64,000 nt of DNA from Blastochloris viridis (GTDB lineage: Bacteria > Pseudomonadota > Alphaproteobacteria > Rhizobiales > Xanthobacteraceae), in contig NZ_CP012946.1 in NCBI RefSeq assembly GCF_001402875.1, positions 2,334,001 to 2,398,000 on the forward strand. Direction: 5' to 3'. Positions 15,257-24,116 of the stretch are shown here, piece after piece. The stretch's first letter is position 1, and every line of letters begins with the position of its first letter. Under the pieces are notes generated by a model, which worked only from the letters and a program-made list of their open reading frames with translations, did not search any database and had not been told where the DNA came from. Both the position numbers and the translations under genes were made by a program.

Positions 15257-16114
15257 CTAAATCACGTAATCGAAGGCGTCGTAGGCGTCGCGGTCGAGGG
15301 TCTGGTCCATGGCCGACGCCGGATCGGGACACCCAGCCGGCCCCACCGGCCGCGCCGGCACGCCCGCCACCGTGGTGTTGGCCGGCACCGGGCGCAGCAC
15401 CACCGAGCCGGCGGCGACGCGGGCGCAGCGGCCGATCTCGATATTGCCGAGGATTTTGGCGCCGGCTCCGATCAAGACGCCGCGTCGGATCTTGGGGTGG
15501 CGGTCGCCGGTCTGCTTACCGGTACCGCCGAGCGTGACGCCCTGCAGAATCGAAACGTGATCCTCGATCACCGCGGTGGCGCCGACCACAAGGCCAGTGG
15601 CGTGGTCGAGAAAGATGCCCTCGCCCATCGGCACCGCCGGGTGGATGTCGGTCTGGAACACCTCGGACGACCGGCTCTGCAGATAAAGCGCAAAGTCGCG
15701 CCGGCCGCTACGCCACAGCCAATGCGCCAGACGGTGGGTCTGGATGGCGTGAAAGCCCTTGAAATAGAGCAGCGGCTCGATCGCCCGCGTCGTCGCCGGG
15801 TCGCGATCCAAAACGGCCCTGAGGTCGGCGCGCACCGCCTGACCGATCGCCGGATCGGCAGCAAACGCCTCGCTGAAGGCGTCATAGAGCAGCCGATCGG
15901 GCAAGGACGGTCCGGCGAGCCGCCCCGACACCCGCCGCGCCGCCGCATCCTCGACCGAGGTGGCGTGAAAGACCGTCGGAACGACCAGCCCGCCAAGCTC
16001 CGGCGAGGCACGCAGCACCGCTTCGGCTTCCTCCCGTACCGCGGGCCACAGCACATCGTCGCCCGTCGGCAAGGATCGCACCGTCGCGACGAACGGTCTC
16101 GGCGTCATTTGCAT
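15257..16114 (-). CDS. cysE: Serine O-acetyltransferase
   Basis: 285 aa. Makes O-acetylserine, the carbon skeleton for cysteine. The N-terminal helical CysE domain (VLWPAVREEAEAVLRASPEL...) precedes a left-handed parallel beta-helix of hexapeptide repeats (IHPAVPMGEGIFLDHATGLVVGATAVIEDHVSILQGVTLGGTGK). Catalytic His residues fall in LDHATG and DRHPKI. Start chosen at ATG 16112-16114 behind GGGAGCGG; the frame stays open further upstream, but that extension is a repeat-derived sequence. The C-terminus is slightly long. Stands alone. Confidence 0.94.
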   Translation of the reverse strand: MQMTPRPFVATVRSLPTGDDVLWPAVREEAEAVLRASPELGGLVVPTVFHATSVEDAAARRVSGRLAGPSLPDRLLYDAFSEAFAADPAIGQAVRADLRAVLDRDPATTRAIEPLLYFKGFHAIQTHRLAHWLWRSGRRDFALYLQSRSSEVFQTDIHPAVPMGEGIFLDHATGLVVGATAVIEDHVSILQGVTLGGTGKQTGDRHPKIRRGVLIGAGAKILGNIEIGRCARVAAGSVVLRPVPANTTVAGVPARPVGPAGCPDPASAMDQTLDRDAYDAFDYVI

Positions 16115-16149
16115 CACACCGCTCCCACGGCAACGAGTTCGTACACACG

Positions 16150-16262
16150 CTTTGCGGAAAATCGCATCAAATTCCCGGAAACGACGTTGTCGAAAATCCT
16201 CGCTCGAAACGGGGATGTTCGGCAAGCAGACTCCGGTTGCGAACCTGATCGGGCCGCAATAC
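16150..16262. repeat. Degenerate family A repeat upstream of cysE
   Basis: Reads CCCGGAAACGAC, GTCGAAAATCCTCGC, ACGGGGATGTTCGGC, then CTCCGG...CTGATCGGG: the same order of modules as 26779-26895 and 41756-41876. It accounts for much of the gap between cysE and the Lrp-like frame. The rest of that gap shows nothing recognisable. Confidence 0.5.
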
Positions 16263-16469
16263 TGCACCATCGAGCCGCAGCGCACTGGTTTCGTCAAGAA
16301 AACGCCATGCCATTTTGCTGCGCCTGCTTAGGTTTCCGTTCTACCGGACGTCGCAGTCACAGATACGAAATTCTCCGGCCGTCAGACGCCACGATCGCTG
16401 CGGCGCCTCGCCGCGCCGGCACTGCCGAGCGCGCTCTCCGCAGCGCTGCCGAGGCATGGCTTCGAAATG

Positions 16470-16994
16470 TCAGGGAGCGCTCCTGTCGCGTGGGTTCTTC
16501 GTCGCCGGCGGCACCGGCAATGCGGTGGTGGCCTTGATGCGCTCCATCGCAAACCGCGAGGTGACGTTCTTCAGCGGCACGACGCTGATCAGGCGCTTGT
16601 AGAACTCGTCATAGGCCGCCATGTCCGCCACCACCACCCGCAGCATGTAATCGACGTCGCCGGCCATGCGGTAGACGTCCATCACCTCCGGGATCGCGAC
16701 GATGGCACTGGCAAAGGTCTCCAGCCATTCCTTGGAGTGGTCGCCGCTCTCGATCGACACGAACACGGTGAGGCCGAGGCCGATCTTCTCCGGCGACACC
16801 AGCACCGCGATCAACGCCGTCGGCACCGTGCCTGCGAAGAAAGAGCCCAGCGCGACAACGCCGAAGCGGCTGAGGCCGGCGGCGAACAGCTTGTGCGAGT
16901 TGCCGTAGCGCACCTTGTCGATGACGACATGGTCGCCAACCTTCAGCAGCGTCCACAGCGTCGCCGAGATTGCGCAGTCTAGACATTCGAGACG
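16470..16994 (-). pseudogene. Lrp/AsnC-type ligand-binding domain lacking its HTH
   Basis: From VSPEKIGLGLTVFVSIES to FAMERIKATTALPVPP the protein is a standard RAM effector-binding domain of Lrp/AsnC regulators (EWLETFASAIVAIPEVMDVY, AGDVDYMLRVVVADMAAYD). The winged-helix DNA-binding region that should precede it is missing. Instead the frame reads LKVGDHVVIDKVRYGNSHKL, faintly like the substrate-binding strand of signal peptidase I, then a hydrophobic stretch. The open frame begins just after a TGA at 16995-16997 with no ATG; the first candidate start is GTG 16913. It looks like a deletion-fusion remnant. If translated it could still dimerise with intact Lrp proteins. Confidence 0.6.
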
Positions 16995-17193
16995 TCACGA
17001 CCGTGCCGCCCATTTCGGAAGACATTGCGCCACGGCTCATTTGGCGGTAGCCGCGGAGGGCTTTGGTGCGCAGAGGGAGACTCGTGCTTCCAGCTGGCGC
17101 AGCGCAGCCATTTCATTCTTCAAGGCGGCGAAAAAGAGAGAGCATCGCCCCACGCACCTTCACTGTCAGCCGCCCTTCACCGTCAGCCGCGCG

Positions 17194-18438
17194 TCAGCGC
17201 GCCGGCGTTGCCGAGCACACTGTGCCGTCGATGACGCCACGGGCCTTGAGATCGGCGATCTCGTCGGGGCCGAGACCAAGCAGTCCGCTCAACAGCGCCT
17301 CAGTGTCGGCGCCGAGCAGCGGCGGCGACCGGCGATAGGACACCGGCGTTTCCGACAGCCGGATGGGATTGGCCACGACCTTGACCTCGCCCGCCAGCGG
17401 ATGCGGGATGGTGGCGGCAAGGCCGCGATGGCGCACCTGCTCGTTCTCGAACACCTGGTCGAGGCGGTTGATCGGGCCGCACGGTACGCCGGCCGCTTCC
17501 AGCGCGGCGATCCAATCCGGGGTGGTGCGGGTGGCCATCACCAATCGCAGCCGCGCGACCAGGTCGTCGCGGTTGCGCACCCGCTCGACATTGGTCGCGA
17601 AGCGCGAGTCGTCGGCGAGTTCCATGCAGCCGGCGGTGGCGCAGAAGCGTCGGAACTGGCCGTCATTGCCGACGGCGAGGATGACATGGCCATCGCGGGT
17701 GGCAAACGCCTGGTAGGGTACGATGCTGGGATGGGCATTGCCCATGCGCTTCGGCACAACGCCGCCCACCAGATAGCTACTGGCCTGGTTGGCCAGCACC
17801 GCGATCTGGACGTCGAGCAACGCAAGGTCGATGTGCTGGCCCTGGCCGGTGCGATCGCGATGGGCCAGCGCGGCCAGCACCGCCACCGTGGCGTAGAGCC
17901 CGGTGAACACATCGGCGAGCGCCACCCCCACCTTCATCGGTTCGCCGTCGGCGTCCCCGGTCAGGCTCATCAGCCCGCCCATGCCCTGGACCAGGAAGTC
18001 GTAGCCGGCACGGCTCGCCAGCGGGCCGTCCTGACCGAAGCCAGTGATCGAGCAATAGACCAGGTTCGGCCGCACCGCGCGCAAGGACGGATAGTCGAGG
18101 CCATATTTGGCAAGGCCACCGACCTTGAAGTTCTCCAGCACCACGTCGCACTGCGCCGCCAGCCTGCGGATCAGCGCCTGCCCCTCGGGATGGGTGAAGT
18201 CGACGGCAAGCGACTGCTTGCCGCGGTTGGCGGCGATGAAATAGGCGCTCTCGCCGGTGTCGTTGCCTGCGGCATCGCACAGGAACGGTGGCCCCCAGTG
18301 GCGGGTGTCGTCGCCCTCGCCCGGTCTCTCGATTTTGATGACCTCGGCCCCGAGGTCGGCCAGCATTTGGCTTGCCCAGGGACCGGCCAGCACCCGGCTG
18401 AGGTCGAGAACACGAAGATGCGACAGCGCCCCGGTCAT
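17194..18438 (-). CDS. CaiB/BaiF (class III) CoA-transferase
   Basis: 414 aa. N-terminal LSHLRVLDLSRVLAGPWASQMLADLGAEVIKIERPGEGDDTR and ENFKVGGLAKYGLDYPSL, with the catalytic Asp expected in the FLVQGMGGLMSLTGDADGEP region: a standard formyl-CoA transferase fold. It starts 13 nt after the glutaryl-CoA dehydrogenase stop. Paired with gcdH and a LysR gene, it is most likely a succinyl-CoA (or other acyl-CoA):glutarate CoA-transferase that makes glutaryl-CoA. Other dicarboxylates are possible. Confidence 0.88.
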   Translation of the reverse strand: MTGALSHLRVLDLSRVLAGPWASQMLADLGAEVIKIERPGEGDDTRHWGPPFLCDAAGNDTGESAYFIAANRGKQSLAVDFTHPEGQALIRRLAAQCDVVLENFKVGGLAKYGLDYPSLRAVRPNLVYCSITGFGQDGPLASRAGYDFLVQGMGGLMSLTGDADGEPMKVGVALADVFTGLYATVAVLAALAHRDRTGQGQHIDLALLDVQIAVLANQASSYLVGGVVPKRMGNAHPSIVPYQAFATRDGHVILAVGNDGQFRRFCATAGCMELADDSRFATNVERVRNRDDLVARLRLVMATRTTPDWIAALEAAGVPCGPINRLDQVFENEQVRHRGLAATIPHPLAGEVKVVANPIRLSETPVSYRRSPPLLGADTEALLSGLLGLGPDEIADLKARGVIDGTVCSATPAR

Positions 18439-18451
18439 CCCCGCCTCCGCT

Positions 18452-19633
18452 TTATGCCGAGAACGCCTGTAGCCCGGTCTGGGCCCGGCCGAGGATCAGG
18501 GCGTGGACGTCCTGGGTGCCCTCGTAGGTGTTGACCGTCTCCAGATTGACCATGTGGCGGATGACGTGGAACTCGTCGGCGATGCCGTTGCCGCCGTGCA
18601 TGTCGCGGGCGACGCGGGCAATATCGAGCGCCTTGACGCAGTTGTTGCGTTTGATCAGCGATACCCCCTCCGGCGCCCAGGTGCCTTCGTCCATCATTCG
18701 GCCCACCCGCAGCGCCGCCTGCAGCGCCAGCGTGATCTCGGTCTGCATGTTGGCGAGTTTCAGCTGGATCAGTTGTGTCGCCGCCAGCGGCCGGCCGAAC
18801 TGCTTGCGGTCGAGGGTGTACTGGCGCGCGGCGTGCCAGCAGAATTCGGCGGCGCCGACCACGCCCCAGGCAATGCCGAATCGCGCCTTGTTGAGGCAGC
18901 CGAACGGCCCGCCGAGCCCCGTCGCGCCCGGCAGCAGATTTTCCTCGGGCACGAACGCCTCGTCGAGCACCACCTCGCCGGTGACCGAAGCGCGCAGGCT
19001 GAGCTTGCCCTCGATCTTCGGGGTGGAGAAACCGCGCGTGCCGCGCTCGACCACGAAGCCCTTGATCTTGCCGTCGTGGGCCTCCGACTTGGCCCAGACC
19101 ACAGCAATGTCGGCTATCGGGCTGTTGGTGATCCACATCTTCTGGCCGCTCAGCTGGTAGCCGCCGTCGACCTTGCGCGCAACGGTGCGCATGCTGCCGG
19201 GATCGGAACCGGAGTCGGGCTCAGTGAGGCCGAAACAGCCGACGATCTCGCCCTTCGCCAGCCGCGGCAGCCAGCGGATTTTCTGCTCCTCGCTGCCATA
19301 GGCATAGATCGGATGCATCACCAGCGAGGACTGCACGCTCATCGCCGAGCGGTAGCCGGAATCCACCCGCTCGACCTCGCGGGCGATCAGGCCATAGGCA
19401 ACGTGGCTGACCCCGGCGCCGCCATAGGCCTCCGGCAGGGTCGGCCCCAGCATGCCGAGCGCACCCATTTCAGACATGATCTCGCGGTCGAACCGCTCCT
19501 CGCGATAGGCGGTCAGCACCCGCGGCTGCAGCTTGTCCTGGCAATAGGCTCGCGCCGAGGCGGCGATCAGCCGCTCGTCCTCGGTCAGTTGCTCGTCGAG
19601 AAGGAAAGGATCGTCCCAGCGGAACGTCTGCAC
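18452..19633 (-). CDS. gcdH: Glutaryl-CoA dehydrogenase
   Basis: 393 aa. An FAD acyl-CoA dehydrogenase that oxidises and decarboxylates glutaryl-CoA to crotonyl-CoA in lysine, tryptophan and anaerobic benzoate breakdown. Family-specific segments: [54 protein letters not shown], and the catalytic-base region [20 protein letters not shown]. Start chosen at GTG 19631-19633, 7 nt after GGGAGG, giving the usual length. Co-transcribed with the CoA-transferase, divergent from lysR. Confidence 0.94.
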   Translation of the reverse strand: MQTFRWDDPFLLDEQLTEDERLIAASARAYCQDKLQPRVLTAYREERFDREIMSEMGALGMLGPTLPEAYGGAGVSHVAYGLIAREVERVDSGYRSAMSVQSSLVMHPIYAYGSEEQKIRWLPRLAKGEIVGCFGLTEPDSGSDPGSMRTVARKVDGGYQLSGQKMWITNSPIADIAVVWAKSEAHDGKIKGFVVERGTRGFSTPKIEGKLSLRASVTGEVVLDEAFVPEENLLPGATGLGGPFGCLNKARFGIAWGVVGAAEFCWHAARQYTLDRKQFGRPLAATQLIQLKLANMQTEITLALQAALRVGRMMDEGTWAPEGVSLIKRNNCVKALDIARVARDMHGGNGIADEFHVIRHMVNLETVNTYEGTQDVHALILGRAQTGLQAFSA

Positions 19634-19729
19634 GGCGTCGCCTCCCGGATATTGTTGCCCCGCCGCCGGCGGGTGTTCGCGCACAGTGCCTGAGCCGGGC
19701 CCTCATGCAAAAAATATCTTGTGTATATG

Positions 19730-19754
19730 CGCGATAACGTTCCCTTATATCGCG
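19730..19754. promoter_or_regulatory. Dyad in the gcdH-lysR divergent intergenic region
   Basis: CGCGATAA and TTATATCGCG form an inverted repeat (one bulge) around CGTTCCC, lying in the only 143-bp gap between the two divergent starts. It contains T-N11-A spacing typical of LysR sites, so it is the likely operator for the adjacent regulator. Nearby AT-rich runs (AAAAAATATCTTGTGTATAT) probably contain promoter elements. Confidence 0.55.
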
Positions 19755-19776
19755 GCATCGCACATTCCGAGGCCCG

Positions 19777-20694
19777 ATGGTCGACACCCGCCAGCTGCGC
19801 TATTTCATCAGCATTGTGGAGCAGGGCTCGCTGTCGCGCGCCGCCGAGACACTGCACGTCGCCCAGCCAGCGCTCAGCCTCCATCTCAAGCGGATGGAGG
19901 AGGAGTTCGGCTGCCAGCTGGTGCTGCGGACCAGCCGCGGCGTGGTGCCGACCGAGAGCGGCCAGCGCCTCGCCCAGCGTGCCCAGGAGGTGCTGGAGAC
20001 CATCCACCGCCTTGCTGACGAGGTGCGCGGGCTGGAGGCGGTGCCGACCGGCCCGGCAGTGATCGGGGTGCCGACGTCGCTCGGGCCAATCCTCACCGTG
20101 CCGCTGGTCAAGCTGGTGCGCGAGCGCTGTCCCGAGGTGCGGCTGCGGGTGGTCGAGGCACTGTCGGGCCATATGCAGGACTGGGTGCTGAGCGGGGAAC
20201 TCGATCTCGCGGTAGTGTTTGGCGAGGCGCCGCCGCCCGGGCTCAGCGTGCGGTTCCTCGCCCGCGAAAGCCTGTGCCTGGTCGGCCCGTGCGACGACGC
20301 ACTGACGCGCGGCCGGACCGAAATCGACCTCGACGGTGTACTCGACCTGCCGCTGATCCTGCCGGGCCTGCCGCACGGGGTGCGGGCGGAGGTCGAGCGG
20401 GTCGCCATGCGCCGCCGCCGCCCGCCCAACGTCATCGTCGAGCTCGACTCGCTCGACCAGATCAAGACGCTGGTCGCCGACGGCGTCGGCTACACCCTGT
20501 TGTCGCCACGCTACGCCGGCCACGGCGCAATCGTCACTCGGCTTGCCATCGTGCCAGTGGTGCGCCCCAGCGTCGAGCGCACCATCTCGCTGGCGCACGC
20601 CGCCAGCCGACCGCTATCCATTGCCGCCCGAGCGGTCAACGACCTCCTGCTCGACCTCGTCGCCCGCCACACCTGCGACGGGCGCTGGGTGTAA
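19777..20694 (+). CDS. LysR-family transcriptional regulator
   Basis: 305 aa. N-terminal winged helix MVDTRQLRYFISIVEQGSLSRAAETLHVAQPALS with typical recognition helix (residues about 18-40), then a LysR substrate-binding domain from residue 90. The sequence resembles the Nac/Cbl-like branch. Divergent from gcdH, so it probably controls glutarate/glutaryl-CoA catabolism; the two-component genes begin 14 nt downstream on the same strand, so the three may be co-transcribed. The ligand is unknown. Confidence 0.88.
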   Translation: MVDTRQLRYFISIVEQGSLSRAAETLHVAQPALSLHLKRMEEEFGCQLVLRTSRGVVPTESGQRLAQRAQEVLETIHRLADEVRGLEAVPTGPAVIGVPTSLGPILTVPLVKLVRERCPEVRLRVVEALSGHMQDWVLSGELDLAVVFGEAPPPGLSVRFLARESLCLVGPCDDALTRGRTEIDLDGVLDLPLILPGLPHGVRAEVERVAMRRRRPPNVIVELDSLDQIKTLVADGVGYTLLSPRYAGHGAIVTRLAIVPVVRPSVERTISLAHAASRPLSIAARAVNDLLLDLVARHTCDGRWV

Positions 20695-20708
20695 GGCTGG
20701 CTGCGATC

Positions 20709-22553
20709 ATGGTTGCCCCGCGTCGTCCCCTTCTGCCCGCGTCGCTGCGCCGGACCTGGCTGTGGGCCAGCCTTGGCGCCCTGGCCGGGGTGGCGGTGAT
20801 GGTGTTCGCCTATGATTGGGCTCGCACCGCAGCGATCGAGGACGCCCGCACCCGCGGCGCCCAACGCCTCCGGCTCTACTCTGCCACCATCCGCACCGCG
20901 ATTGACCGCTATTCCTACCTGCCCACCATCCTGGCGATGGACCCGGAATTTCGCCGGGTGTTGAGCCACCGCTCGCCCGAGGCGGTTGCGACCGCCAATG
21001 TCCGGCTGGAGAAGATCAACGTCGCCGCCCGGTCGGCGAACCTTTACGTCATGGCGCCCGACGGCGAGACCATTGCCGCCAGCAACTGGAACTCGCCGCT
21101 GTCCTATGTCGGGCAGAACTACGGGTTCCGCCCCTATTTCACCGACGCCCGCGCGCTCGGCGCCGGTCGCTTCTTCGGGGTGGGGCTGACCACCCGCCAG
21201 CCCGGCTATTTCCTAGCTGCAGCGATCCGCGACGGCGCCGGCACCTTCCTCGGCGCTGCGGTGGTCAAGGTCGACCTCGAAGGGCTGGAGCACGATTGGG
21301 CGCTGGCCGGCGAACACGTCTATGTCACCGACCACAACGGCGTCGCCATCCTCGCCAGCGTGCCGGCGTGGCAGTACACTATCGAGGCAAGAATCGACGA
21401 CGCCACGGCGGCACGGCTGGCGATCGCCCGGCGCTACGGTGTCCGGCAGATCCGCGAAATGAGCCTCGTCGACCTCGGCGCGCTCGGCGAGGGGGCGCGG
21501 CGCCTCATGCTCGGCGAACGCGCCTTCCTCGCCCAACGCCAGCCGGTGCCGGGCGAGAACTGGCAGATCCATTACCTCACCGGCTGGGACACCATTTCCG
21601 ACAAGGCGCGCGCCACCACCGCAATGGCCGGGTCTGGATGGGCGGTGGCCGTGCTGTTCCTGCTCTATCTGCGCCAGCGTCGGCTCGGCATCCGCGCACG
21701 TGCCGATGCCCAGGCCGCGGTCGAAGCGGCGCTGCGGCAGGCCCGCGACGATCTCGAGCGCACGGTCGAGATCCGCACCGCCGCGCTGCGCGCAGAGGTG
21801 GCCGAACGCGAGAAGACCGAGCGCCATCTGCGCGCCACCCAGGACGAGCTGATTCACGCCGGCAAGATGGCGGCGCTCGGCCAGATGTCGGCGGCCATGG
21901 CGCACGAAATCAATCAGCCGCTGACGGCGCTGCGCACTTTTTTGGCGAGCACCCGCATCTTCGCCGAGCGCGGCGACCAGGCCAGCCTGTCGGCCAATTT
22001 TTGCATGATGAACGAACTGGCGGAGCGGATCGCCAAAATCACCCAGCATCTCAAGGTGTTCGCCCGCAAGAGCCCGATCCTGTTCCAGACGGTCGATCTC
22101 TCCCAGGCGCTCCAGCGCGCCCTGTTCCTGCTCGACGGCCAGATCCGGGCGGCCGGGGTCGACGTCGAGCTGGCGCTGGATCCGGCGCCGCTGGCTGGGG
22201 ATCTGCTGCGTCTGGAGCAGGTCTTCGTCAATCTGATCCGCAACGCCCTCGACGCCATGCAGGGCTCGCCGCGCCGCCGGCTGGCAATCCACCTCGCCGC
22301 CGAGGCGGGCTGGTGCGTGACCCGCATCGCCGATTCCGGGCCGGGCATCGACCCGGCGGTGATGGACCGCCTGTTCGAGCCGTTCTTCACCACCAAGTCG
22401 GTCGGCGAAGGGCTGGGCCTCGGCCTGTCGCTCTCCTACGGTATCATCCGCGACATGGGCGGGACGATCCACGCCGAGAACATCGCAGCCGGCGGCGGGG
22501 CGGCCTTCATCATCCGCCTGCCGCTCGCCGGCCAACCGGGCGAGGCGACATGA
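20709..22553 (+). CDS. dctB: DctB-type sensor histidine kinase
   Basis: 614 aa. Start at ATG 20709 (MVAPRRPLLPASL), 14 nt after lysR; the frame is open further upstream but that part is antisense to nothing conserved. One N-terminal membrane helix, a periplasmic double-Cache sensor with the DctB signature (LYVMAPDGETIAASNWNSPL, VGQNYGFRPYFTDA, GVGLTTRQPGYFLAAAI), a second helix near residue 300, a coiled coil (residues about 330-375), H-box AAMAHEINQPLTALRTF, N-box NLIRNALDAM and G-boxes DSGPGIDP and GLGLGLSLS. Family members sense C4-dicarboxylates. Overlaps dctD by 4 nt. Confidence 0.9.
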   Translation: MVAPRRPLLPASLRRTWLWASLGALAGVAVMVFAYDWARTAAIEDARTRGAQRLRLYSATIRTAIDRYSYLPTILAMDPEFRRVLSHRSPEAVATANVRLEKINVAARSANLYVMAPDGETIAASNWNSPLSYVGQNYGFRPYFTDARALGAGRFFGVGLTTRQPGYFLAAAIRDGAGTFLGAAVVKVDLEGLEHDWALAGEHVYVTDHNGVAILASVPAWQYTIEARIDDATAARLAIARRYGVRQIREMSLVDLGALGEGARRLMLGERAFLAQRQPVPGENWQIHYLTGWDTISDKARATTAMAGSGWAVAVLFLLYLRQRRLGIRARADAQAAVEAALRQARDDLERTVEIRTAALRAEVAEREKTERHLRATQDELIHAGKMAALGQMSAAMAHEINQPLTALRTFLASTRIFAERGDQASLSANFCMMNELAERIAKITQHLKVFARKSPILFQTVDLSQALQRALFLLDGQIRAAGVDVELALDPAPLAGDLLRLEQVFVNLIRNALDAMQGSPRRRLAIHLAAEAGWCVTRIADSGPGIDPAVMDRLFEPFFTTKSVGEGLGLGLSLSYGIIRDMGGTIHAENIAAGGGAAFIIRLPLAGQPGEAT

Positions 22554-23902
22554 CCGAACGCGGCCGGGTGCTGTTCGTCGACGACGAGGGGGCGATGCGG
22601 CTGGCGGTGAGCCAGTGGCTGACGCTCGCCGGCTTTCAGGTGAGCACGTTCGCCAGCGTCGAGGCGGTGCTGGCGAAGATCAGCCGCGAGTTCGACGGCG
22701 TCGTCATCTCCGACGTCAAGATGCCCGGCCGCGACGGGCTCGATCTGCTCGGCGTGGTGACGCAGCGCGACCCCGACCTGCCGGTGATCCTGGTCACCGG
22801 CCATGGCGACGTGCCGCTGGCGGTCGAGGCGATGCGACTTGGCGCCTACGATTTCCTCGAAAAGCCGTTCGTGCCGGAGCGGCTGGCCGAAAGCGTCGCC
22901 CGCGCCTGCGAGAAGCGCCGTCTGGTCGGCGAGAACCGCCGCCTGCGCACCTCCTCGCGCCACGATCTGGCGACGCGGCTGATCGGCACCTCGGCGGCGA
23001 TGGAGAAGATTCGCGCCGACATCGTCGACCTCGCCGGCACCGGCCTCAACGTGGTGATCGTCGGGGAAACCGGCAGCGGCAAGGAGCTGGTGGCGCGCTG
23101 CCTGCACGACGTCAGCGGCCGCAGCGAGAAGCGCTTCGTCGCCGTCAACTGCGCCGCCATTCCGGAGGCGATGTTCGAGGCGGAGTTCTTCGGGCACGAG
23201 GCCGGCGCCTTCACCGGCGCGATCCAGCGCCGGGTCGGCAAGTTCGAATTCGCCGATGGCGGCACCCTGTTCCTCGACGAGATCGAGAGCATGGCGCTGC
23301 ACCTGCAGGCCAAGGTGCTGCGCGCGCTGCAGGAGCGCTGCGTCGAGCCGCTCGGCGCCAACCGGGTGGTGCCGGTCGACGTCCGCACCGTAACCGCCGC
23401 CAAGCTCGATCTGCGCGACGCCGCCCGCGACGGCGGCTTCCGCGAGGACCTCTATTACCGCCTGAACGTCGCGGAAATCCGCCTGCCGCCGCTGCGCGAG
23501 CGCAAGGAGGACATCCCGCTGCTGTTCGAGAGCTACGCCCACCGCGCCGCGCTGGCGCACGGCCGCGAGCCGCGCTCGCTCGCCGAGGTCCAACTGCACG
23601 ACCTGATGGCGCACGACTGGCCGGGCAATGTGCGCGAGCTGCGCAACGCCGCCGAGCGCTTCGCACTCGGGCTCGGCGTCTCGCTGGCGGCCGCCCCGCC
23701 CGCCGCCGGCGTCGACGCCAGCCTGCAGGCCCAGGTCGCCGCGTTCGAGAAGGCGGTGATCGAGGCCGCCTTCGTCCGGGCCAAGGGCGAGGTCGCGGAG
23801 GTGATGCGCCTGCTCGGCCTGCCGCGCCGCACCCTCAACGAGAAGATGGCCCGCTACGCCATCGACCGCCACCGCCACCAGCGATCGGCGGAAAACCGCT
23901 GA
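22550..23902 (+). CDS. dctD: DctD-type sigma-54-dependent response regulator
   Basis: 450 aa. Receiver domain with acidic pair near residues 11-12, phosphoacceptor Asp55 (VVISDVKMPG) and Lys105 (FLEKPF). AAA+ domain: Walker A GETGSGKE (172-179), the sigma-54 contact loop GAFTGA (219-224), Walker B FLDEIE (241-246). C-terminal Fis-type HTH (EVMRLLGLPRRTLNEKM). The ATG overlaps the dctB stop. A consensus sigma-54 promoter follows 95 nt downstream, so the ABC importer is the probable target. Confidence 0.94.
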   Translation: MTERGRVLFVDDEGAMRLAVSQWLTLAGFQVSTFASVEAVLAKISREFDGVVISDVKMPGRDGLDLLGVVTQRDPDLPVILVTGHGDVPLAVEAMRLGAYDFLEKPFVPERLAESVARACEKRRLVGENRRLRTSSRHDLATRLIGTSAAMEKIRADIVDLAGTGLNVVIVGETGSGKELVARCLHDVSGRSEKRFVAVNCAAIPEAMFEAEFFGHEAGAFTGAIQRRVGKFEFADGGTLFLDEIESMALHLQAKVLRALQERCVEPLGANRVVPVDVRTVTAAKLDLRDAARDGGFREDLYYRLNVAEIRLPPLRERKEDIPLLFESYAHRAALAHGREPRSLAEVQLHDLMAHDWPGNVRELRNAAERFALGLGVSLAAAPPAAGVDASLQAQVAAFEKAVIEAAFVRAKGEVAEVMRLLGLPRRTLNEKMARYAIDRHRHQRSAENR

Positions 23903-23996
23903 TCTGACGGCCCGGCATCGGCAAGTTTCCGCCGATATGCGACCGCATGGCGAAGGCCAAGCATGTGATTTCGGATAGTTGCCATACTTATCTGTC

Positions 23997-24013
23997 TTGG
24001 CACACCCTTTGCT
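23997..24013 (+). promoter_or_regulatory. Sigma-54 (-24/-12) promoter for the ABC importer
   Basis: TTGGCACACCCTTTGCT matches the RpoN consensus TGGCAC-N5-TTGCT exactly, with correct spacing, 104 nt before the start of the substrate-binding protein. The upstream 90 nt (gap after dctD) should hold the enhancer sites; I see only weak repeats there. Confidence 0.88.
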
Positions 24014-24116
24014 AGATTTTTTGCGAACGCTACGCGCATCGCGCGCGGCCAACAATACGCCCGGCGACCGCCGACTCCGGCGGCCGACCTTGCGATCTTG
24101 AGGGAGGACCACTGCG

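Noticed and set aside
23903..23996. Possible DctD enhancer sites upstream of the sigma-54 promoter
   Set aside because: Only weak and partial repeats (for example GCATGGCG...GCATGTG) are visible; not strong enough to annotate.
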